From the NCBI GenBank assembly GCA_017936985.1, contig JAGBEM010000264.1, positions 1-5,640 of the forward strand: 5,640 nt of DNA, written 5' to 3'. The notes beneath the pieces are model-generated. The model saw only the letters and a program-made list of their open reading frames with translations, was not told where the DNA came from and searched no databases. A program made the translations under genes and the position numbers. Origin of the DNA: Oscillospiraceae bacterium (lineage in GTDB: Bacteria; Bacillota_A; Clostridia; Oscillospirales; Oscillospiraceae). This document shows positions 1 to 4,309 of this stretch, one piece after another. Numbering within the stretch: the stretch's first letter is position 1; each line of letters begins with the position of its first letter.

Positions 1-173
1 GTTCGTAACGTTTGCACATACAGTCATTTTTTTGACCGTGCTTATTATACCCATCAACACTTCGTTTTGTCTGCTCTGATACGGAGGTATTGCAATCCAA
101 AAAGAAAAAAAATCAGAGCAAAATCCAATCGGAAGCATTTCAGCTCCAAAGGGGAATATCAATCCCAGACCCG
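1..173. other. Left-edge region without a convincing gene
   Basis: I see no confident gene here. One plus-strand frame is open from the window edge to a TGA at 175-177, and another from the edge to a TGA at 77-79. Neither contains an internal ATG nor a product I recognise; they could be 3' ends of a gene that starts outside the window. A good ribosome binding site (GGAGGT, 83-88) sits in the middle and points at the small frame listed separately. The promoter of the metal operon begins at 174. Confidence 0.4.
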
Positions 174-220
174 TTGACTTTGAATGGTTTGATGAATATA
201 CTGAGTGCATGAACGATTAA
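95..220 (+). pseudogene. Possible 41-codon small ORF with ATC at the start position
   Basis: A perfect ribosome binding site (GGAGGT, 83-88) lies 6 nt before ATC (95-97), where an ATG would be expected. The frame then runs to TAA at 218-220. The product would be a Lys/Gln-rich N-terminus followed by a Pro/Gly-containing middle and an acidic, aromatic end (DFEWFDEYTECMND). The composition looks coding rather than random. The only in-frame ATG is third from last, so no normal start exists. It could be a gene inactivated by a start-codon change, a gene using a very rare ATC start, a sequencing error, or chance. The metal-operon promoter and part of its operator lie inside its 3' end. I do not recognise the family. 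Confidence 0.25.
174..202 (+). promoter_or_regulatory. Sigma-A type promoter of the metal efflux operon
   Basis: The -35 box TTGACT (174-179) and the -10 box TATACT (197-202) are separated by exactly 17 bp, each one mismatch from consensus. Transcription should start at about 208-210, giving a leader of roughly 75 nt before the HMA protein gene. The predicted start coincides with the left edge of a long inverted repeat, so a protein bound there would block polymerase. Confidence 0.75.
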
Positions 221-239
221 ACAATCATTTAATTGTTCA
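210..239. promoter_or_regulatory. Candidate ArsR/SmtB-type operator (inverted repeat)
   Basis: The 12-bp arms TGAACGATTAAA (210-221) and TTTAATTGTTCA (228-239) flank a 6-bp spacer and match at 11 of 12 positions. A second nested repeat, AACAAT/ATTGTT, shares the same sequence. The site overlaps or directly follows the predicted transcription start. AT-rich dyads with TGAA-type half-sites next to promoters are known targets of ArsR/SmtB metal sensors, and two such sensors are encoded at 2499-3264. The assignment to either one is inference. As RNA the same repeat could form a 5'-terminal hairpin. Confidence 0.6.
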
Positions 240-285
240 GTCATGTCAAACCAACCATAAATCATAAGAAAGGAGGTCTTTCTCT

Positions 286-504
286 ATGAAGAAGACCATT
301 AAACTGATCGACCTTGACTGCGGCCATTGCGCTGCCAAAATCGAAAGCGCTGTGAAGAAGCTGGACGGTGTTACCAGTGTTTCCGTCAACTTCCTCAATC
401 AGAAGATGGTGCTGGAAGCACCTGATGATAAGTACGATGGCGTGCTGGCCGAAGCGACTGCCCTGATTAAGAAGATTGAGCCGGATGTAACCGTCAAAGC
501 GTAA
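286..504 (+). CDS. Free-standing HMA-domain metal-binding protein
   Basis: This 72-aa cytoplasmic protein is a single heavy-metal-associated (HMA) domain of normal length for the fold. The metal-binding loop is DCGHC, with Cys12 and Cys15 as ligands and Asp11 just before the first Cys. In HMA domains of Zn/Cd/Pb ATPases such as ZntA, a DCxxC loop replaces the TCxxC of copper proteins, so Zn/Cd/Pb is more likely than Cu (inference). It has no signal peptide or membrane segment. The start is well supported by AAGGAGG at 270-276. It is the first gene behind the operon promoter, and the next gene is a P1B ATPase with no HMA domain of its own, so it probably delivers metal to that pump or acts as its detached regulatory domain. 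A strong hairpin lies between the two genes and may make this the more highly expressed product. Confidence 0.88.
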   Translation: MKKTIKLIDLDCGHCAAKIESAVKKLDGVTSVSVNFLNQKMVLEAPDDKYDGVLAEATALIKKIEPDVTVKA

Positions 505-515
505 TGACAAGCTGG

Positions 516-548
516 ACACCGGCTGCCGAAATGGTAGCCGGTGTTTTT
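516..548 (+). terminator. Intra-operon hairpin with T-run (terminator or attenuator)
   Basis: ACACCGGCT (516-524) pairs perfectly with AGCCGGTGT (536-544). The stem extends inward by GCC/GGT, with one G-U pair, to 12 bp closed by a 5-nt loop, and a five-T run (544-548) follows. This is the form of an intrinsic terminator, yet it lies only 11 nt after the HMA gene stop and just ahead of the ATPase ribosome binding site (551-557). No separate promoter is visible for the ATPase, so partial read-through or a processed 3' end of the first message is the likely role. Confidence 0.75.
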
Positions 549-565
549 CAAAGGAGGATTTTATA

Positions 566-2434
566 ATGACGAAAAAGCAAAAACACCTGCTTCTCCGCAT
601 TATCATAGCCGCCGTTTTGTTTCTGGCCGGAAATCTGCTGCCGCTCCATGGAACGGCTGAACTGGCGGTGTTCCTGGTCAGCTATGCAATTATTGGCTGG
701 GATATTTTGTGGAAAGCGATTACCAACATCCTGCACGGACAGGTATTTGACGAAAACTTTTTGATGGCGATTGCCACCGTTGGCGCATTTATCTTAGGGG
801 AACACACCGAGGGCGTAGCCGTTATGCTGTTCTATCAGGTAGGCGAATGGTTCCAGTCTTATGCAGTTTCAAAATCCCGCCGCTCTATTGCGAGCCTGAT
901 GGATATTCGCCCGGACTATGCCAATGTAGAACGGGATGGAAAACTGGTACAGGTTGACCCAGACGAGGTTCAGAACGGTGATACCATCATTGTAAAGCCC
1001 GGCGAGCGTATCCCGCTGGACGGTAAGATCATCAAAGGTTCCTCTGCGTTGGACACTTCCGCACTCACCGGCGAATCCATGCCCCGTGAAGTGGAGCCTG
1101 GAATGGAGGTTATCAGCTGCTGTATCAATCAGACCGGCATCCTGACCATCCAGACCACAAAAGAATTTGGAGAATCCACCGTTGCCAAAATCCTTGACCT
1201 GGTGGAAAACGCCAGCGAGAAGAAAGGCAAAATTGAAAACTTCATTACAAGGTTTGCAAGATACTACACGCCGGTTGTTGTGTTTGCTGCACTGGCACTG
1301 GCAATTCTGCCTCCGATTATCACCGGACAGGAATTTAGTGCATGGATTTACAGAGCCTTGACCTTCCTGGTAATTTCCTGCCCTTGTGCGCTGGTTATCT
1401 CCATCCCTCTGAGTTTCTTCGGAGGTATCGGTGGAGCATCTAAGATCGGTGTGCTGGTGAAGGGCAGTAACTATCTGGAAGCCCTTGCAAATGCAGAGAT
1501 CGTTGTCTTTGACAAGACTGGAACGCTTACAAAAGGTTCCTTCGCCGTCAGCGAAATCCACGCTGAGGCCATGAGCGAACAGCAGCTTTTGGAGCTTGCC
1601 GCATACGCAGAGGACTATTCCAATCATCCCATTTCCCTTTCCATCAAGAAAGCCTATGACGGAACGATTGACGCCAGCCGCATATCCGAAGTCCACGAAA
1701 TTGCCGGACACGGCGTTCAGGCAGTTATCGACGGAAAGAAAGTCCTGGCCGGAAATGCCAAGCTGATGAAGAAAGAAAAGATCAAGTTTTCTGCTGCGGC
1801 ATCTGTTGGCACGGTTGTCTATCTGGCCTGTGATGGCGTGTATGCCGGTTGCATCATCATTGAGGATGAAATCAAGCCGGATGCACAGACCGCTATTAAG
1901 TCTCTGAAATCTTCCGGTGTTCGCAGAACGGTCATGCTGACAGGAGATGCGGATGCAGTCGGTAAAAAGGTTGCCGCCCGTTTGGGCTTAGATCAGGCAT
2001 ACACAGAGCTGCTTCCTGCGGATAAGGTTATCCGTGTTGAAGAAATGATGCAGCAGAAAAGCGAAAAAGGGAAACTGGCCTTTGTCGGTGACGGTATCAA
2101 TGATGCCCCTGTACTGGCAAGAGCCGATGTGGGCATTGCGATGGGCGGTCTGGGTTCCGATGCAGCTATTGAAGCTGCCGATGTGGTTCTGATGACGGAT
2201 GAACCTTCCAAGATCGCCGCAGTAATGAAGATCGCCCGCAAGACGATCCGAATCGCAAATCAAAACATTGTGTTTGCTTTGGGCATCAAGTTCCTGGTAT
2301 TAGGTTTGGGAGCTTTGGGATATGCCAATATGTGGGCTGCGGTATTCGCAGATGTAGGCGTATCTGTCATTGCCATTCTGAACGCCATCCGTGCTATGAG
2401 AGTAAAGCACTTGGATGTACCAACCCAGGGTTAA
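566..2434 (+). CDS. cadA: P1B-type Zn/Cd/Pb-exporting ATPase (CadA/ZntA type)
   Basis: This membrane pump uses ATP to export divalent heavy metals. The 622 residues contain all P-type ATPase hallmarks: TGES in the actuator domain (168-171), CPC in the metal-carrying helix (272-274, within CPCALVIS), DKTGTLT with the phosphorylated Asp316, the P1B-specific His-Pro pair (354-355), TGD (459-461) and GDGINDAP (508-515). Near the C-terminus, Lys575 and the DVG of Asp596 match the transmembrane Lys and Asp that mark the Zn/Cd/Pb subgroup (ZntA). Hydrophobic segments at about 10-50, 62-100, 232-285 and 565-608 fit eight helices. Many relatives begin with one or more HMA domains; here the N-terminus goes straight into the first helix, and the HMA domain is encoded separately upstream. 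The start follows AAGGAGG (551-557). It is intact. Exact metal preference cannot be read from sequence, and a Co or mixed specificity is possible. Confidence 0.95.
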   Translation: MTKKQKHLLLRIIIAAVLFLAGNLLPLHGTAELAVFLVSYAIIGWDILWKAITNILHGQVFDENFLMAIATVGAFILGEHTEGVAVMLFYQVGEWFQSYAVSKSRRSIASLMDIRPDYANVERDGKLVQVDPDEVQNGDTIIVKPGERIPLDGKIIKGSSALDTSALTGESMPREVEPGMEVISCCINQTGILTIQTTKEFGESTVAKILDLVENASEKKGKIENFITRFARYYTPVVVFAALALAILPPIITGQEFSAWIYRALTFLVISCPCALVISIPLSFFGGIGGASKIGVLVKGSNYLEALANAEIVVFDKTGTLTKGSFAVSEIHAEAMSEQQLLELAAYAEDYSNHPISLSIKKAYDGTIDASRISEVHEIAGHGVQAVIDGKKVLAGNAKLMKKEKIKFSAAASVGTVVYLACDGVYAGCIIIEDEIKPDAQTAIKSLKSSGVRRTVMLTGDADAVGKKVAARLGLDQAYTELLPADKVIRVEEMMQQKSEKGKLAFVGDGINDAPVLARADVGIAMGGLGSDAAIEAADVVLMTDEPSKIAAVMKIARKTIRIANQNIVFALGIKFLVLGLGALGYANMWAAVFADVGVSVIAILNAIRAMRVKHLDVPTQG

Positions 2435-2453
2435 AACTTTGGAACATAGACGG

Positions 2454-2493
2454 AAATGCGCCGCACTTCACATATCGAAGGCGGCGCATTTTT
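2454..2493 (+). terminator. Intrinsic terminator after the ATPase gene
   Basis: AAATGCGCCGC (2454-2464) pairs perfectly with GCGGCGCATTT (2481-2491). The stem continues with CTTC/GAAG after a single bulged A, and a T-run at 2489-2493 follows. It separates the ATPase gene from the convergent ArsR gene, whose stop codon is at 2499-2501. On the minus strand only a TTT follows the stem, so termination in that direction would be weaker. Confidence 0.88.
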
Positions 2494-2498
2494 GTAAG

Positions 2499-2864
2499 CT
2501 ATTCATTTGTCGGACAAGAAACATCAAACAGGGCATCAATGGATTTATGCAGCAATCTGGCCTGGGGCGTATCAGCCAAGGAATAGTAAACCTCTTTTCC
2601 TTCCCTGCGGCTGGATATAATACCGCTCTTTTTGAGATTGCGAAGATGGTGCGAAACTGCCGGGGCGCTCATATCCACCGCTGACGCTAAATTACAGACA
2701 CATTCCTCACAATGACAGAGCAGCCACAAGATGCGAAGCCGGGTCGGATCGCTGAGCTGATGAAAAATAAAAGCAATATTTTGAAACCCCTCTGCCTGGG
2801 GCATTTTATCTAAAACCCGTTCAATATTCTGCCCATGATTGTGGGGGAGATTGTAATGCGGCAT
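2499..2864 (-). CDS. ArsR/SmtB-family metal sensor, CadC-like Cys site
   Basis: This is a 121-aa winged-helix repressor. ArsR-family proteins are dimers that bind operator DNA without metal and release it on metal binding. The DNA-reading helix is around MSAPAVSHHLRNLKKSGI (65-82), and the wing contains SRREGKEVYYSL (85-96). The alpha3 region reads CHCEECVCNLA, with Cys50, Cys52, Cys55 and Cys57; Cys55-Val-Cys57 matches the ELCVCDL metal site of CadC/ArsR-type sensors. The N-terminus has His3, His8 and His10, which could add ligands. The alpha5 Zn site of SmtB is not complete here. I chose ATG at 2864 because AAGGAG lies 9 nt before it; a TTG three codons upstream directly abuts that ribosome binding site. 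The gene is convergent with the ATPase and divergent from a second sensor. The cysteine-rich site suggests Cd, Pb or another thiophilic metal (inference). Confidence 0.92.
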   Translation of the reverse strand: MPHYNLPHNHGQNIERVLDKMPQAEGFQNIAFIFHQLSDPTRLRILWLLCHCEECVCNLASAVDMSAPAVSHHLRNLKKSGIISSRREGKEVYYSLADTPQARLLHKSIDALFDVSCPTNE

Positions 2865-2888
2865 ACAGACCAACTCCTTCCTGACATT

Positions 2889-2917
2889 ATGATACCCGCA
2901 CAGATTTCATCTGTCAA
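2889..2917 (-). promoter_or_regulatory. Promoter of the minus-strand ArsR gene
   Basis: Read on the minus strand, there is a perfect TTGACA -35 box (2917-2912) and a TATCAT -10 box (2894-2889) separated by 17 bp. Transcription would start near 2882, giving a short leader before the ATG at 2864. On the plus strand a TATGAT (2888-2893) almost exactly overlaps this -10 box and could serve the divergent gene, but it lacks a recognisable -35 box. If used, the two promoters would face each other across the same few bases. Confidence 0.72.
2900..2914. promoter_or_regulatory. Candidate operator between the two sensor genes
   Basis: ACAGAT (2900-2905) and ATCTGT (2909-2914) form a perfect 6-bp inverted repeat with a 3-bp spacer. 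It fills much of the spacer and runs into the -35 box of the minus-strand promoter, a position that fits autorepression by one of the flanking ArsR-family proteins. It does not resemble the 210-239 repeat, so the two sites may be read by different sensors. Confidence 0.42.
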
Positions 2918-2946
2918 ACAGCTTTTACATAGATTGGAGATCACAC

Positions 2947-3264
2947 ATGAATAAAACAGAAAATACGATATTTCAGGTTCCTTCTGCCCCCGAATTGGAG
3001 CAGCTAAGTGAACTGCATAAAGCTATGGGCGACTATACCCGCATGAAAATCCTTTGGCATCTAATGGTCAAAGAATTGTGCGTTACCGATCTGGCACAGA
3101 AAATGGATGTTACTGAATCTGCTGTTTCGCACCAGCTCCGTGCGCTCCGCATGGCTCGATTGGTGCGCTCACATAAGGTCGGGAAAAATGTATTCTATTC
3201 TTTGCATGATGAACACATCCAATGGATACTGGAAGAAACCTACGCACACATTTCCGAAAGATAA
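2947..3264 (+). CDS. SmtB/CzrA-type zinc-sensing repressor
   Basis: This 105-aa ArsR/SmtB-family winged-helix repressor has its DNA-recognition helix around TESAVSHQLRALRMARLV (56-73) and a wing at SHKVGKNVFYSL (75-86). The C-terminal helix carries Asp88-x-His90, then His101 and Glu104; the spacing (+2, +11, +3) is exactly that of the SmtB alpha5 zinc site Asp104/His106/His117/Glu120. The alpha3 region, ELCVTDL, keeps only one Cys, so sensing should be through alpha5 and directed at Zn, possibly Co or Ni. GGAGA (2936-2940) lies 6 nt before the ATG. The gene is divergent from the Cys-type sensor, with 82 bp between start codons, and is a likely regulator of the HMA/ATPase operon, of itself, or of its neighbour. 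Confidence 0.93.
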   Translation: MNKTENTIFQVPSAPELEQLSELHKAMGDYTRMKILWHLMVKELCVTDLAQKMDVTESAVSHQLRALRMARLVRSHKVGKNVFYSLHDEHIQWILEETYAHISER

Positions 3265-3269
3265 CGGTG

Positions 3270-3314
3270 CAGGGCGCGGCGGCTATTTGTTAGCTTCCGC
3301 ACCCTGTTCTTGTT
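3270..3314 (+). terminator. Probable terminator after the SmtB-type gene
   Basis: CAGGGCGCGG (3270-3279) pairs with CCGCACCCTG (3297-3306) at 9 of 10 positions, and a GCT/AGC pairing inside the loop can extend it. A T-rich but interrupted tract (TTCTTGTT) follows. The stem begins 6 nt after the stop codon. The broken T-run makes it less certain than the other terminators in the window. Confidence 0.6.
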
Positions 3315-3400
3315 CATGATTTATAAAGTGTAGGTTATCTGCATATAGCATCATTCCAAAAACATACTATGAAATATAGAATGTAAGAGGGTGATGTTAT

Positions 3401-3745
3401 ATGGCTAAAGTTGAAGATTGTCCTGGGTTTGAAACTTTCGGCTCCGATGTGAAGGCCGCAAGGGAAGCTCTGAATATTTCCCGCAGGGCATTGGCAGAAC
3501 AGGTCAGCATTGATCCTCGCTACCTTGCCAATATCGAGTTGGAGCAGACGGTTCCCAGCGTGCCCGTGGTCCTGCAACTGATCCGGATTTGTAAGCTGCC
3601 GGTTGTGCGTTATTTCAATCCCGCCCTGATCGCAGAGAACAGCGAGCAGCGCCAGAGGGTCAGCCACAAACTGCAGCTCTGCCCAGAAAAGTATCTGCCA
3701 ATCATTGAGGCAACCATTGACGGAGCAATCAAACTGGACGAATAG
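3401..3745 (+). CDS. XRE-family helix-turn-helix regulator
   Basis: This 114-aa cytoplasmic DNA-binding protein has a Cro/C1-type HTH at about residues 14-70: a first helix FGSDVKAAREALNIS, then RRALAEQVSIDPRYLANIE as the HTH, then VPSVPVVLQLIRICKLP. The C-terminal 45 residues are not a domain I recognise. AGAGGGTG (about 3386-3393) provides the ribosome binding site. Short XRE regulators of this kind are common beside mobC and relaxase genes on Firmicute mobile elements, where they are thought to control transfer or maintenance genes. Here it is a single-gene unit, closed by a strong terminator that overlaps its stop codon, and lies just ahead of the repeat-rich stretch before mobC. The target is unknown; the mob promoter region is the obvious candidate. 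An AT-rich upstream stretch (3317-3385) probably holds its promoter, but I could not pick convincing boxes. Confidence 0.88.
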   Translation: MAKVEDCPGFETFGSDVKAAREALNISRRALAEQVSIDPRYLANIELEQTVPSVPVVLQLIRICKLPVVRYFNPALIAENSEQRQRVSHKLQLCPEKYLPIIEATIDGAIKLDE

Positions 3746-3785
3746 AGGCCGCTTTACAGAAGATGTAAAGTGGCTTCTATTTTTT
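3742..3785 (+). terminator. Strong intrinsic terminator of the XRE gene
   Basis: A 17-bp stem (3742-3758 with 3764-3780, two G-U pairs, no mismatch) is closed by a GAAGA loop and followed by a T-run (3780-3785). The left arm begins inside the last sense codon and includes the TAG stop (3743-3745), so stop codon and terminator are merged. It should insulate the mob genes from transcription of the XRE gene. Confidence 0.93.
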
Positions 3786-3867
3786 GCGTCTTTTTCTGCT
3801 CTTAGGTGGGTTTTTTCAAGTGTCCGAAACGCTTTATAAGTAGGGAAAAGAAACGATAGCAAGCACA

Positions 3868-3887
3868 GCAAGTGTAGCCACACTTGC
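3868..3887. repeat. Perfect inverted repeat in the putative oriT
   Basis: GCAAGTGT (3868-3875) and ACACTTGC (3880-3887) are perfect complements around AGCC. No T-run typical of a terminator follows directly, although GGATTTTT comes shortly after, so a weak terminator reading cannot be excluded. The preferred reading is a relaxase or MobC recognition hairpin. Confidence 0.6.
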
Positions 3888-3936
3888 GGATTTTTCCCAT
3901 TTTCAGGTCCCATGCCCGAAAATAAAAAATCGCTTG

Positions 3937-3950
3937 CTGGGATATCCCAG
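3937..3950. repeat. 14-bp perfect palindrome before mobC
   Basis: CTGGGATATCCCAG reads the same on both strands with no spacer. It lies 30 bp ahead of the mobC start codon and 16 bp ahead of its ribosome binding site, a position suited to a dimeric repressor such as MobC (autoregulation) or the XRE protein. It also contains ATATCCC, loosely similar to the TATCCTG core of IncP-type nick sites. Confidence 0.55.
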
Positions 3951-3979
3951 ACCCTTATGAAGAAACGGAGGTACACGCC

Positions 3980-4309
3980 ATGGCAAATCGCAAACGCCCC
4001 ATTGTCCTTCGCTGCCCGGTGACAGCGGAGGAACGGGCATTGATTGAACAGAAGATGGCCCAGCTGCCCACACAGCGGATCGGCGCCTATCTCCGCAAGA
4101 TGGCGATTGACGGATATATCATCTACACCGACACCGCGGATATCAAGGCATTCACCGCGGAGCTTTCCGCCATTGGCCGCAATATCAATCAGATCGCAAA
4201 GAGGCTCAACGCCGGAGGCCCCGCGTATCAGGCCGACATGGATGAGATACGGGAAAGGCTGGATCAGATATGGCAGTTACAAAGACGCATCCTATCAAAT
4301 CAACGCTAA
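3980..4309 (+). CDS. mobC: Mobilization relaxosome protein MobC
   Basis: This 109-aa cytoplasmic accessory protein helps the relaxase bind and open DNA at oriT. The N-terminal half resembles a ribbon-helix-helix protein: a basic start and strand (KRPIVLRCPVTAEERALIEQKM, about 5-26) followed by a helix containing RIGAYLRKMAIDG (33-45). The C-terminal half carries the MobC signature IGRNINQIAKRLNAGG (65-80) and a final amphipathic helix. The length is normal for the family. GGAGGT (3967-3972) lies 7 nt before the ATG. The 3' end overlaps the relaxase start by 40 nt in another frame, indicating co-transcription and probably translational coupling. Confidence 0.93.
   Translation: MANRKRPIVLRCPVTAEERALIEQKMAQLPTQRIGAYLRKMAIDGYIIYTDTADIKAFTAELSAIGRNINQIAKRLNAGGPAYQADMDEIRERLDQIWQLQRRILSNQR

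Larger units (their letters stand above)
3786..3979. other. Repeat-rich non-coding stretch, candidate oriT and mob leader
   Basis: This gene-free stretch directly precedes mobC and the relaxase gene, where mobilizable elements usually carry the transfer origin. It contains a perfect 8-bp hairpin, GCAAGTGT/ACACTTGC (3868-3887, loop AGCC). Outer arms GGGAAAA (3843-3849) and TTTTCCC (3892-3898) enclose it. A 14-bp perfect palindrome lies at 3937-3950, and the GCAAG unit is repeated at 3859-3863. Inverted repeats next to the nick site are usual in oriT regions recognised by MOBP relaxases and MobC proteins. I could not identify a nick site with confidence. The mobC promoter must also lie here, but no good -35/-10 pair stands out. 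Confidence 0.5.

Noticed and set aside
869..1711. Long open frame on the minus strand opposite the ATPase gene
   Set aside because: It lies entirely antisense to a well-supported P-type ATPase, its translation shows no recognisable domain and is rich in Cys/Gly/Asn runs, and no good ribosome binding site or promoter was seen. It is a by-product of codon bias in the plus-strand gene.
2865..2873. TTG start for the minus-strand ArsR gene, adding three residues
   Set aside because: The TTG directly abuts the AAGGAG ribosome binding site, leaving no spacing, whereas the ATG at 2864 has an ideal 9-nt gap.
3310..3316. TTGTTCA matching one half of the 210-239 inverted repeat
   Set aside because: Only seven bases match, there is no second half-site nearby, and it falls in the tail of a probable terminator, so chance is the simplest explanation.
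3367..3379. CTAT/ATAG inverted repeat upstream of the XRE gene as an operator
   Set aside because: Four-base arms in an AT-rich stretch are expected by chance; no further symmetry supports it.
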